From the NCBI GenBank assembly GCA_031548005.1, contig JAVBRK010000007.1, positions 1-45,699 on the forward strand: a stretch of DNA of 45,699 nt, written 5' to 3'. Below the pieces are notes generated by a model. The model did no database searches, was not told the origin of the DNA, and worked only from the letters and a program-made list of their open reading frames with translations. Both the position numbers and the translations under genes were made by a program. Position 1 is the stretch's first letter. Every line of letters starts with the position of its first letter. Origin of the DNA: BNXB01 sp031548005 (GTDB lineage: Bacteria; Bacteroidota; Bacteroidia; Bacteroidales; Azobacteroidaceae). Positions 17,680 to 25,887 of the stretch are shown here, piece after piece.

Positions 17680-19194
17680 TTAATTCCTCCTTAACCGGTA
17701 GTCTTTAATTCCCAGGTTCTTGTAAGTTTCAATCAACGCATCCTCGTCATTGGTGATTACCAGTAGTTTATCTCCCGGTTGCAGTTCTGTATTCCCTTTC
17801 GGAATAAAATACTGATCTCCTCGTTTCACCATAACCGCAAGGGTTTGGTCGGGTAAAGGCATATTCATTAGTTTGCAGCCGCCGGAGAGAATCTGGTCGG
17901 TCAGGGCTATTTCCGTCATAGTCGACTTGATGTCGTCCGAAAACTCCACTTCAAAATCCTGGAACGAGCTCTTGTCTTCCCCTTGTTTAGACAACCCCAG
18001 CCAGTCGGCAACCTGGGTGAGGGTGGTTCCCTGAACAATCAGGGAAATGAGGGTAATAAAAAATACGATGTTAAACATCTGGTGAGAATTGTGTACATCG
18101 GCGGCTAAAGGGTAAATGGCAAAGATAATTGGTACGGCTCCACGCAGGCCGACCCAGGAAACAAACAGTTTTCCTTTGAAGTCCATTTTCCGGAAGGGCA
18201 GCAGGGAAATAAATACGGTGAACGGCCGGGCTCCGATAATCATGAAAATTCCGATTACAAAACTGGCTAAAGCCACCGGCCACAGATCACGGGGATTGAT
18301 TAACAGCCCGAGCGTCAAGAACATAATCATCTGACTGATCCAGGCCAAACCCTCGAAAAACTTCATCGAGGAGCGTTTATGAACGAATTTGGAGTTTCCG
18401 ATAACTAATCCACCGATGTAAACGGCTAAAAAGCCGTTCCCTTTCATGAAGTAAGTCGCCGAAAAAATAAAGATACCACAGGTAAACAAGAGGATCGGGT
18501 ACAAGGAGTCGTTATCCAGATTGATTTTATTGATCACCCAAACGGCGGTTTTTCCCAGAATGAATCCGGCTAACCCACCGATTATAAACTGCATACAAAA
18601 ATCCAGAGCCGCTTTTGCATAATCCGGATTTCCTTCTCCGGAGGTGATTAATTGGATCAGGATAATGGTCAGCATATAGGCCATGGGATCATTGCTTCCG
18701 CTTTCGAACTCCAATAGGGGACGTAATTTTTTCTTTAGCCTGATTCCTTTTCCCCGTAAGATGGAGAAAACGGAGGCCGAGTCGGTCGATGACATAACCG
18801 ACGCCAGCAGAAATGATTCCAGCAGGGACAAATTAACATTGTCGAACCACGAGTTTGCGACATAGTAAATAAACAGCCCTGTAATAAAGGCCATGAGTAG
18901 TACTCCGAAGGTGGCCAGAATGGCTCCCTGGGCTGCAATGGGCCTGATATCTTTGAATTTGGTGTCTAATCCGCCTGAAAAGAGAATGATACACAGTGCG
19001 ATTGTTCCAATGGTCTGGGCAACCTTATAGTTATGGAATTCAAATCCCAATCCGTCAGTTCCGAATAACATCCCGATAGCTAAGAATAATAAAAGGACAG
19101 GAACTCCGAACCGGGAGCCAGCCTTCGTTGCTAAAAGGCTGATTATGAATAAAACAGATAAAAATAAAAGTAGAAATTCTATAGAAAACATCAT
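17680..19194 (-). CDS. nhaP2: K+/H+ (cation/proton) antiporter with C-terminal RCK_C domain, NhaP2/CvrA type
   Basis: The protein has 504 residues. About 12 membrane helices fill residues 1-400, with CPA1-type motifs such as LLFLAIGMLFGTDGLGFEF, LLASVMSSTDSASVFSIL and FVSWVGLRGAVPIIFAIYP. The Asp of the SSTDSAS segment belongs to the ion-binding region of this class. Residues about 410-495 form a TrkA-C (RCK_C) domain, with VMVKRGDQYFIPKGNTEL and PGDKLLVI, which binds a regulatory ligand in the cytoplasm. The family exports K+ or Na+ in exchange for protons and serves in osmotic or pH homeostasis. It appears to be a single gene with no functional tie to the PUL. Confidence 0.88.
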   Translation of the reverse strand: MMFSIEFLLLFLSVLFIISLLATKAGSRFGVPVLLLFLAIGMLFGTDGLGFEFHNYKVAQTIGTIALCIILFSGGLDTKFKDIRPIAAQGAILATFGVLLMAFITGLFIYYVANSWFDNVNLSLLESFLLASVMSSTDSASVFSILRGKGIRLKKKLRPLLEFESGSNDPMAYMLTIILIQLITSGEGNPDYAKAALDFCMQFIIGGLAGFILGKTAVWVINKINLDNDSLYPILLFTCGIFIFSATYFMKGNGFLAVYIGGLVIGNSKFVHKRSSMKFFEGLAWISQMIMFLTLGLLINPRDLWPVALASFVIGIFMIIGARPFTVFISLLPFRKMDFKGKLFVSWVGLRGAVPIIFAIYPLAADVHNSHQMFNIVFFITLISLIVQGTTLTQVADWLGLSKQGEDKSSFQDFEVEFSDDIKSTMTEIALTDQILSGGCKLMNMPLPDQTLAVMVKRGDQYFIPKGNTELQPGDKLLVITNDEDALIETYKNLGIKDYRLRRN

Positions 19195-19262
19195 GGCTCA
19201 CTGGGTTTGGTAAATCCGGAGGTTAATCTCATAAGCTCCAGATCTGAAAAAAGTATTTCAGG

Positions 19263-19270
19263 CAAAAATA
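19263..19270 (-). promoter_or_regulatory. -7 box of the antiporter gene promoter
   Basis: TATTTTTG on the minus strand is an exact TAnnTTTG match 69 bases upstream of the antiporter ATG. It lies just past the terminator hairpin of the preceding peptidase gene, which fits an independent transcription unit. Confidence 0.4.
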
Positions 19271-19289
19271 AGAAAAAAAGTCGAAAATC

Positions 19290-19321
19290 AAAGCAACCAG
19301 GTAAGTTTATCCGGTTGCTTT
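19290..19321 (-). terminator. Terminator of the YpfJ-type peptidase gene
   Basis: Arms 19290-19298 (AAAGCAACC) and 19313-19321 (GGTTGCTTT) pair perfectly over 9 bases. On the minus strand the hairpin is followed by a T-rich run including seven consecutive T. It lies about 40 bases after the peptidase stop at 19363. Confidence 0.7.
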
Positions 19322-19362
19322 AGGATGTTTTCTTGAAAATATTCGGTAAATAAACTAATCTG

Positions 19363-20220
19363 TTACAGGGAGTTGGCGGAAAAAGTATCTCCCTGCGTAA
19401 TATCTCCGGTTTCATATCCTTTTTTGAACCAACGATAGCGTTGCGCAGAACTTCCATGAGTGAACGAATCCGGAACGACCATTCCCTGCGATTGTTGTTG
19501 CAGGCGGTCGTCTCCGACAGCCGAAGCAGCATTGAGGGCTTCTTCGATGTCTCCGTCTTCCAGACTGCCGAATTTAGCTTCTGCATGCCTTGCCCACACT
19601 CCGGCATAAAAGTCGGCCTGTAGCTCCAGTCTCACATTCAGGGCGTTTCGTTCTCTTTCGGAAAGCCGGGACTGCATGGCATTGACCTGATCGAGCGTTC
19701 CCAATAGCTTTTGCACATGGTGTCCCACTTCGTGAGCGATCACATAGGCCAACGCGAAATCACCTCCTGCTTTCAATCGGCCTTGCATCTGATTATAAAA
19801 GGAGAGATCGATGTAAACTTTCTGATCTCCAGGACAATAAAACGGACCTGTCGCGTCGCTGGCTGAGCCGCAAGCCGAAGATACCGACCGGTGAAAAATC
19901 ACCAGACCGGGTTCGGAGTAAGTTCGTCCCATGCTTTGGAATATGCTGGTCCAGACCTCTTCCGTATCGGCTAATGTAACGGAGACAAATTGCGCCAGAG
20001 CATCCTCTTCGGCCGAAGACTTGTATTCGGCGCCGGTATTGGTGATACCGCCTCCCGAATTCAACATTCCCAGATATTCCATAGGATTACCTCCCATCAT
20101 CCAGATCAAACCCAGTATGATAATTCCGGAGACACCTCCCCCGAGAATTGTTTTCCCTCCTCCGCTCATCCTGCGGCGGTCTTCGACATTATCGCTGCCT
20201 CTGCGTCCTTGCCATTTCAT
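19363..20220 (-). CDS. ypfJ: Neutral zinc metallopeptidase, YpfJ family
   Basis: The protein has 285 residues. A short charged N-terminus containing RRGSDNVEDRR precedes one membrane helix (about 26-42), and the rest is extracytoplasmic. The zinc-binding motif HEVGHH is at residues 163-168, and the family pattern CGSASDATGPFYCPGDQKVY lies upstream (about 117-136). Downstream come LELQADFYAGVWA and SFTHGSSAQRYRWFKKGY, both typical of YpfJ/KPN_00809-like proteins. The length matches the family. The physiological substrate is unknown. It has its own promoter and terminator and stands alone. Confidence 0.92.
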   Translation of the reverse strand: MKWQGRRGSDNVEDRRRMSGGGKTILGGGVSGIIILGLIWMMGGNPMEYLGMLNSGGGITNTGAEYKSSAEEDALAQFVSVTLADTEEVWTSIFQSMGRTYSEPGLVIFHRSVSSACGSASDATGPFYCPGDQKVYIDLSFYNQMQGRLKAGGDFALAYVIAHEVGHHVQKLLGTLDQVNAMQSRLSERERNALNVRLELQADFYAGVWARHAEAKFGSLEDGDIEEALNAASAVGDDRLQQQSQGMVVPDSFTHGSSAQRYRWFKKGYETGDITQGDTFSANSL

Positions 20221-20275
20221 AATGTATCTATTTTTACATCCTCAATTATACAAAAAGAGGATGAAATTACCGTGC

Positions 20276-20283
20276 CAAAATTA
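20276..20283 (-). promoter_or_regulatory. -7 box of the YpfJ gene promoter
   Basis: TAATTTTG on the minus strand matches TAnnTTTG exactly, 56 bases upstream of the peptidase ATG. It is part of a divergent promoter region shared with the gene at 20330. A weak inverted repeat (ATCCTC and GAGGAT, 20238-20262) lies in the leader. Confidence 0.45.
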
Positions 20284-20305
20284 ATGATATTATCACTCAA
20301 AAGTA

Positions 20306-20313
20306 TAACTTTG
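20306..20313 (+). promoter_or_regulatory. -7 box of the GH36-like gene promoter
   Basis: TAACTTTG is an exact TAnnTTTG match ending 17 bases before the ATG at 20330. Transcription would start only about 10 bases upstream of the start codon, giving a very short leader. Confidence 0.45.
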
Positions 20314-20329
20314 TAAAAAAAATTTACTT

Positions 20330-22507
20330 ATGAGACACTTGTTGACCTTGCTATTCTTATTTGCCGGTGTTGCCGCTTATTCTCAAACATTACCGGTATG
20401 GAACCCGGAAAACGATAATCGATTGATAAGTCAGGATTGGCTGGTGGAGCCGGTTTCTCAGAAGGCCGGGATCTACTCCGGTTCGGAAGGAAAAGACATT
20501 GTTTTATATAACGGATTGGTAAAACGCACCTTTCGTATTGCACCCGATGTGGCCTGTGTCGATTATAAAAATATGTCGAATGGAGTACAAATACTACGTG
20601 CGATCAAGCCTGAAGCGAAGATCAACCTGAATGGAAAGGATTATCTTGTCGGAGGACTTTACGGACAGCCGGAACAGGCTTACCTCCTCAAAGAATGGGT
20701 CGATACCCTGAAAAAAGGGAATGGATTTCATTTTGATAGATTCGAGGTGTCCGGTATACAGCCTTTTATGAAGACTAAATTTAACTATTGGGCTGCTAAC
20801 ACCCGGCAGGCTACCGGAAAAATGATTTCTTTTTATTATTCAGCAGAAGAGTTGAAGGGTATCGAAGTTTGCATAAATTATGAGATTTACGATGGTATTC
20901 CGGTGATATGTAAATGGCTTTCGATTAAAAATGCTTCAACTAACTCTTTGAATATCGATCGGGTAGTGAATGAGATCCTGGCTGTGGTCGAAGAGCAAAG
21001 TGCGGTGGTCGGGGCTCCTGATAGGATGGCTAAACCCGCATCGATTTATGTCGAAACCAATTATGCCTACAACAATGCCATGCGCTACGATCTGAGCGAT
21101 CAGACCACCCACTGGAAAATAGACAGTACTTATACTTCCCAGGTGAATTACGACTTCAATACTCCTTGTTTGCTGGAAATATATCCCGAAAAAGCGCCCA
21201 ATATAGCCCTTGCTCCGGGAGAAACTTTTAATTCCGTACGCTCATATGAATTGCTGATGGATAGCTACGACCGGGAACGCCGGGGGTTAGCTGTGCGGAG
21301 GATGTATCGCACGGTGGCCCCGTGGACTACTGGTAATCCGGTTTTCATGCACTTGGTCAGCAAAAGCGACGAACAGGTCTATACGGCCATAGATCAGTGT
21401 GCTGCTACGGGCTATGAAGCATTGATCCTTAGTTTTGGAAGTCATCTGAACATGGAGTTGAATACCGTCGAAAATCATGGAAAATGGGAGAAAATAGCAA
21501 ATTATGCTCACAGTAAAGGCGTGAAAATAGGAGGGTATACACTCTTCAGTTCCCGTAAAATCGGACCCGAAACCGATGTGATCGATCCGAAAACCGGTCA
21601 GCCCGGAGGTGCTTTTTTTGGAAATGCACCCTGTTTTGCCAGTCAATGGGGATTGGATTATCACCAGGCGATTATTGATTTTTTCAAAAATACCGGTTTC
21701 GATATCCTGGAAATGGATGGTCCGTATCCGGGCGATGTGTGCGCTTCGACTTCCCATCCCGGACATGAGGGACTGGAAGATTCGCAGTGGAAACAGATGG
21801 AATTACAGAAGAGTCTGTTCCATTGGATGGCAGCCAATGGAGTGTACATCAATGCTCCCGATTGGTATTTCCTGGATGGTACGAATAAGATCGGTTTAGG
21901 ATATCGTGAAGTCAACTTTGCCTTACCCAGAAGTCGGCAGAAAATTCTGAACCGTCAGAATATTTATGATGGAACGTGGGAGAAAACACCTTCCATGGGA
22001 TGGGGCTTTGTTCCGTTGACAGCTTACCATGGAGGTGGGCCGGATGCGGTGTTGGAACCCCTCAGTGAGCACCTTGAAGATTACAAACAACTGATGATGC
22101 AGTATTATGGAGCCGGAATCCAGGCTTGTTACCGGGGGCCCCGGCTGTACGATACCGAAAATACTAAAAACATGGTTGTTGAAGTGATCAAATGGTATAA
22201 AAAATACCGGAATATTCTGAATTCGGACATTATTCACCTGCGACGGGCCGACGGACGCGATTGGGATGGCATCCTGCATGTCGATCCAACTCTGAAAGAA
22301 AAAGGGATGCTGATGTTGTATAATCCGCTCCGGGAAAGGATTACCAGAACGATTGAACTGCCGTTATACTATACCGGTCTGAAAGAAACAGCCAGAATTT
22401 CGGAACAGGATAAATCTTCTAAAACTTACAAGTTGAACCGGGATTTCACTCTCGATTTTACGGTGGTGCTGGAACCGGAATCCTATTCGTGGTTTGTGAT
22501 CGAATAA
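20330..22507 (+). CDS. Secreted glycoside hydrolase, GH36/GH27-like (clan GH-D) candidate
   Basis: The protein has 725 residues with a signal peptide cleaved near residue 18-19 (AAYSQ). Residues about 25-330 form an N-terminal beta-sandwich, about 335-640 a probable TIM barrel, and about 650-725 a C-terminal beta domain, the layout of GH36-type enzymes. In the barrel, FDILEMDGPYPGDVC (Asp463) aligns in position with the strand carrying the nucleophile Asp of clan GH-D. A second barrel strand holds YINAPDWYFLDG. I do not see the canonical KWD of classical alpha-galactosidases, so family membership is tentative and the substrate unknown. The gene stands alone. Its stop lies two bases from the convergent stop of the LysM protein, leaving no room for a dedicated terminator. 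Confidence 0.6.
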   Translation: MRHLLTLLFLFAGVAAYSQTLPVWNPENDNRLISQDWLVEPVSQKAGIYSGSEGKDIVLYNGLVKRTFRIAPDVACVDYKNMSNGVQILRAIKPEAKINLNGKDYLVGGLYGQPEQAYLLKEWVDTLKKGNGFHFDRFEVSGIQPFMKTKFNYWAANTRQATGKMISFYYSAEELKGIEVCINYEIYDGIPVICKWLSIKNASTNSLNIDRVVNEILAVVEEQSAVVGAPDRMAKPASIYVETNYAYNNAMRYDLSDQTTHWKIDSTYTSQVNYDFNTPCLLEIYPEKAPNIALAPGETFNSVRSYELLMDSYDRERRGLAVRRMYRTVAPWTTGNPVFMHLVSKSDEQVYTAIDQCAATGYEALILSFGSHLNMELNTVENHGKWEKIANYAHSKGVKIGGYTLFSSRKIGPETDVIDPKTGQPGGAFFGNAPCFASQWGLDYHQAIIDFFKNTGFDILEMDGPYPGDVCASTSHPGHEGLEDSQWKQMELQKSLFHWMAANGVYINAPDWYFLDGTNKIGLGYREVNFALPRSRQKILNRQNIYDGTWEKTPSMGWGFVPLTAYHGGGPDAVLEPLSEHLEDYKQLMMQYYGAGIQACYRGPRLYDTENTKNMVVEVIKWYKKYRNILNSDIIHLRRADGRDWDGILHVDPTLKEKGMLMLYNPLRERITRTIELPLYYTGLKETARISEQDKSSKTYKLNRDFTLDFTVVLEPESYSWFVIE

Positions 22508-22509
22508 GA

Positions 22510-23439
22510 TTATCTCAGGCGTAACACATCGCCTTCTTCTGGAATATATTCAGAATCTTTCTTATTCATTTTGTACAGTTTGGACAATTGAATTCCATAT
22601 TTCTGGGAGATACTATGCATTGATTCCCCGATTTGGATGGTGTGTTCATAGTAGGGTTTATCTGCTTTTTTCTTCTTTTTCTGTAGGTAAATGATATCTC
22701 CTTTACTCAATGGAAAATCTTCAGGAACCTCGTTATATTTGATCAGATCCTTAATCTTGAATCCCAAATCGTAGGAAATCGCATCGAAGCTGTCTCCTTC
22801 ACCGGCAATTATATAAATTAAATTGTGAGTTTTGTAGATATCCCGTTCACGACGCGGAGGAAGATTTCCTTTTGATGTTTTTTTATCGACCTGGGAAGAT
22901 GTTTTTTTGGAACCGCTGCTTTTCTTGGAGTCGTAGCGGTATAATTCATAATCTTCAATTAGTTTGATCAGTTTATTGGCATAGGCTTTGTCTGTGGCAT
23001 AACCGCACTGTTGCAAGCCTTTGGCCCAACCCCGGTAATCTTTGGTGTCGAGATCGAACAGGCGGGAATAGCGGTTTCTTAACAAAAACTGAGAGTGATC
23101 TTCGTATGAATCGTCTACCTTTTTATATTTCCGGAAACAATCGTTCGGGTTGTCGTCGTTGTGGTAAACACGTTCTCCTTTCCAATCGGAATGGCATTTG
23201 ATGCCGAAATGATTATTGGATTTTTTGGCCAATTGGCTCAATCCTCCTCCCGACTCCAGCATGCCTTGCGCTAATGTGATACTTGCAGGAATTTTGTACT
23301 TTCCCATATGGTAGATAGCCAGATCACCATAATCCTGGGCATAGTTGACATAAGCTGTTAGCTTTCGCTGTCCATGAATACTCCCTACTGGTAAAAGTAA
23401 AGTAATAACCAACAGAATCAGAGTATGTTGTATTTTCAT
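22510..23439 (-). CDS. Peptidoglycan glucosaminidase with two C-terminal LysM domains
   Basis: The protein has 309 residues. A signal peptide (about 1-23) precedes a glucosaminidase (FlgJ/LytD-type, GH73-like) domain at about 25-165. That domain shows the motifs ITLAQGMLESGGGLSQLAKK, NNHFGIKCHSDWKG and CGYATDKAYANKLIKLIE; the Glu of MLESG is the expected catalytic acid. A Lys/Ser-rich linker (about 170-200) leads to two LysM repeats (about 205-258 and 265-309), the second beginning HTIQIGESMHSISQKYG. It should cleave the glycan backbone of peptidoglycan in the periplasm during wall turnover. It is transcribed away from cytidine deaminase. Confidence 0.92.
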   Translation of the reverse strand: MKIQHTLILLVITLLLPVGSIHGQRKLTAYVNYAQDYGDLAIYHMGKYKIPASITLAQGMLESGGGLSQLAKKSNNHFGIKCHSDWKGERVYHNDDNPNDCFRKYKKVDDSYEDHSQFLLRNRYSRLFDLDTKDYRGWAKGLQQCGYATDKAYANKLIKLIEDYELYRYDSKKSSGSKKTSSQVDKKTSKGNLPPRRERDIYKTHNLIYIIAGEGDSFDAISYDLGFKIKDLIKYNEVPEDFPLSKGDIIYLQKKKKKADKPYYEHTIQIGESMHSISQKYGIQLSKLYKMNKKDSEYIPEEGDVLRLR

Positions 23440-23473
23440 TCGATCTATAAATTTGTCTTTTATTCAACCGGAA

Positions 23474-23491
23474 CTTTCCATATCAGGAAAG
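23474..23491. repeat. Small hairpin in the divergent region upstream of the LysM gene
   Basis: CTTTCC at 23474-23479 pairs with GGAAAG at 23486-23491 around a 6-base loop. It would lie in the leader of the minus-strand LysM transcript. No function can be assigned. Confidence 0.25.
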
Positions 23492-23497
23492 AATCAT

Positions 23498-23505
23498 TAT
23501 TTTTG
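23498..23505 (+). promoter_or_regulatory. Possible -7 box for cytidine deaminase
   Basis: TATTTTTG matches TAnnTTTG exactly, 93 bases before the ATG at 23598. The long leader this implies makes the assignment uncertain. Confidence 0.3.
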
Positions 23506-23550
23506 TGAGGATTTTGAAAAGTTTATCTATTGCACCTCACAAACCGCAGG

Positions 23551-23558
23551 CAAAGATA
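23551..23558 (-). promoter_or_regulatory. Possible -7 box for the LysM glucosaminidase gene
   Basis: TATCTTTG on the minus strand is an exact TAnnTTTG match with a TTTA sequence 19 bases upstream, close to the TTTG -33 element. It implies a leader of about 105 bases. Confidence 0.35.
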
Positions 23559-23597
23559 ATAGATATTGAATGGATTATAAAGAAATAGCAAATAATT

Positions 23598-24086
23598 ATG
23601 CACCAGTTGGAAATCACGTCAAAGATTACGGTTTGCAGTTATGAAGAATTGAACCGGGAGGATCGGATCCTTATCGATGCCGCTAAGGAAGCCACAACCC
23701 GGGCATATGCCGTATATTCTCAGTTTCGGGTCGGAGCCGCTGTTTTATTGGAAAACGGTGAGATAATCACCGGAAACAATCAGGAAAATGCTGCTTTCCC
23801 GTCCAGTCTTTGTGCAGAAAGGACTACCTTGTTTTATGCCAATTCGCGTTATCCCGATCAAAAACCTTTGACTCTGGCAATCGCTGCTTATACCGGAAAA
23901 GATTTTACAGGGGAAGTGATTACTCCCTGCGGCGCTTGCCGTCAGGTGTTGTTAGAAGCGGAAAAGCGCTATAAACAGCCTTTACGGATCCTGTTTTATG
24001 GTAAAAAAGAAATTTATATTTCAGAAAATATCCGGGATCTGTTGCCGCTTTCATTCGACGGATCACAACTGGATATACCCGTCTAA
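23598..24086 (+). CDS. cdd: Cytidine deaminase
   Basis: The protein has 162 residues. The zinc-dependent deaminase signature is complete: CAE at 72-74, with Cys72 as zinc ligand and Glu74 as proton shuttle, and PCGAC at 110-114 with Cys111 and Cys114. The family motifs AYAVYSQFRVGAAVL and ENAAFPSSLCAERT bind the nucleoside. It converts cytidine and deoxycytidine to uridine and deoxyuridine in pyrimidine salvage. The reading frame overlaps the convergent lolD by 24 bases at the 3' ends, so both strands are coding at 24063-24086. Confidence 0.96.
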   Translation: MHQLEITSKITVCSYEELNREDRILIDAAKEATTRAYAVYSQFRVGAAVLLENGEIITGNNQENAAFPSSLCAERTTLFYANSRYPDQKPLTLAIAAYTGKDFTGEVITPCGACRQVLLEAEKRYKQPLRILFYGKKEIYISENIRDLLPLSFDGSQLDIPV

Positions 24087-24716
24087 CATCTGGATGGTAC
24101 GGTCGGTGATGGAAGCCAGATGCTCGTCGTGAGTCACGATGACGAAAGTCTGGTTGAATTCCTTTCTCAAATCGAAAAACAGTTTATGAAGCTCTTCTTT
24201 GTTTTGTGTATCGAGGCTTCCGGAAGGCTCATCGGCAAAAATAACATCCGGATTGTTCGCTAAAGCCCGGGCTACGGCAACCCGCTGTTTCTCCCCTCCA
24301 GAAAGTTGAGCCGGCTTGTGCTCCAACCGGTCGCTGAGTTTCATAAAGTCGAGTATTTCTTTGGCGCGTTTTTCTGCGTTGGAAGGCTTTTCCCGGCCGA
24401 TCAGCAATGGGATCATCACATTTTCCATGGCTGTGAATTCGGGGAGTAGTTGGTGAAACTGAAAAACAAATCCGATATTTTTATTCCTGAAAGATGCTAA
24501 TTCTTTATCTGTCATGTTGTTGACATTGGTTTTCTCATAAGAAACAGTCCCCTGATCGGGTTTGTCGAGTGTTCCGAGTATCTGCAATAAAGTCGTCTTT
24601 CCTGCTCCGCTGGGACCTACAATCGATACGATTTCCCCTCTTCCGATCAAGAGATCGATACCCTTAAGTACCTGGAGATTGCCAAAACTTTTCGTAATTC
24701 CTGCCGCTTTAATCAT
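24063..24716 (-). CDS. lolD: ABC transporter ATP-binding protein, LolD/MacB-like
   Basis: This 217-residue protein is a single nucleotide-binding domain. The Walker A GPSGAGKTT is at 34-42, the Q-loop near FQFHQLLPEF (about 86-94), the signature LSGGEKQR at 138-145, and the Walker B VIFADEP at 158-164, followed by the switch His in VTHDEHLA. The length and the FQFHQLLPEFTAMENVM pattern match LolD, which powers release of lipoproteins from the inner membrane together with LolC/E. No membrane partner is encoded nearby, which is common in Bacteroidetes. It is the last gene after surE-lpxB with a 34-base gap and probably shares their transcript. A MacB-type partner is an alternative. Confidence 0.85.
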   Translation of the reverse strand: MIKAAGITKSFGNLQVLKGIDLLIGRGEIVSIVGPSGAGKTTLLQILGTLDKPDQGTVSYEKTNVNNMTDKELASFRNKNIGFVFQFHQLLPEFTAMENVMIPLLIGREKPSNAEKRAKEILDFMKLSDRLEHKPAQLSGGEKQRVAVARALANNPDVIFADEPSGSLDTQNKEELHKLFFDLRKEFNQTFVIVTHDEHLASITDRTIQMLDGYIQL

Positions 24717-24750
24717 TTGGATTGCATTTTAGAAACAAAGGTAATTAAAT

Positions 24751-25887
24751 TCAGGGATGTTCGGTGATGGAGCGGTAAATAATTTTTGCTGCATGATCTG
24801 ATGCCCCGGGGGCTCCAAGCGCTTCGATTACTTCGTCGTAACCCTGCAGCATGTGGTTCCGGTATTCCGTATCGTTGAGTAGCCGGTCGAGCTCATTGCG
24901 GATATTTCCGACAGAAAAAAAGGCTGCAAAGAGCTCTTGTACAATGGTCCTGTTGGCGATCAGGTTGACTAAAGAAATATATTTTGTATGGAAAAAATGC
25001 CGGAAAACAAAAGAAACAAAATGTTTTACCGGAGTTTTATAGCAAACGGTTTGCGGCACCCGGAACAGCCCGGTTTCGAGGGTGGCTGTACCGGATGTAA
25101 CCAAGGCTGCCGTAGCTTGCTGCAGTAACCGGTAAGTTTGCCCGAAAACAATACCCGGATGGTGATTTCCCTTGTATGCTTTATAGTAATCCGGATCGAT
25201 ACCCGGAGCACCTGCAATGACCGGCTGATAACCGGGGAAAGCGGCAACCGCTTCCAGCATGGCGGGGAGATTATCCTTGATTTCCTGCTTTCTGCTTCCT
25301 GCCAATAAGGCAATAATAGGCTTGTTACCCAGCTGGTTGATAGAAATGAAAGACTCAAAGCTTTCATCGGTGTGGCTTCTGGAAGCTACCGCATCGACCG
25401 TTGGATTACCGACGTAGTTTACTTCATAGTTGTTTTTCTTGTAAAACTCCACCTCGAACGGTAGAATGCAGAGCATTTTGTCTACATATTTCCGGATATC
25501 CTTGATTCGGTATTTTTTCCAGGCCCAGATTTTGGGAGAAATGTAGTAATGAACCGGAATGGTGAGACTCTTCTTTACGAATTCGGCGATCTTCAGGTTA
25601 AATCCGGGATAATCGACTAAGATCACGACATCCGGATTGTAAATCCGGATATCTTCCTTACAGATATTCATATTTTTGAAAATCGTGCGCAGATTCAGCA
25701 ACACCGGAATAAAACCCATAAAAGCCATTTCCCGGTAGTGTTTTATTAAAACTCCGCCGACAGCAGCCATCAGGTCGCCTCCGAAGAAACGAAACTCCGC
25801 TTCCGGATCGATTGCTTTCAGAGACTTCATCAGATTGGATGCATGCAAATCTCCCGAAGCTTCCCCGACTATCAGATAATACTTCAT
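24751..25887 (-). CDS. lpxB: Lipid-A-disaccharide synthase
   Basis: The protein has 378 residues and belongs to GT19. The N-terminus YYLIVGEASGDLHASNLM is diagnostic, followed by FFGGDLMAAVGG, the segment HYYISPKIWAWKKYRIKDI (about 135-155) and LVTSGTATLETGL near residue 260. The enzyme joins UDP-diacylglucosamine and lipid X to form the lipid A disaccharide at the inner membrane. Its ATG overlaps the surE TAA by one base (TAATG), so the two are translationally coupled. This surE-lpxB pairing next to parA is, as I recall, conserved in Bacteroidales. Confidence 0.97.
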   Translation of the reverse strand: MKYYLIVGEASGDLHASNLMKSLKAIDPEAEFRFFGGDLMAAVGGVLIKHYREMAFMGFIPVLLNLRTIFKNMNICKEDIRIYNPDVVILVDYPGFNLKIAEFVKKSLTIPVHYYISPKIWAWKKYRIKDIRKYVDKMLCILPFEVEFYKKNNYEVNYVGNPTVDAVASRSHTDESFESFISINQLGNKPIIALLAGSRKQEIKDNLPAMLEAVAAFPGYQPVIAGAPGIDPDYYKAYKGNHHPGIVFGQTYRLLQQATAALVTSGTATLETGLFRVPQTVCYKTPVKHFVSFVFRHFFHTKYISLVNLIANRTIVQELFAAFFSVGNIRNELDRLLNDTEYRNHMLQGYDEVIEALGAPGASDHAAKIIYRSITEHP

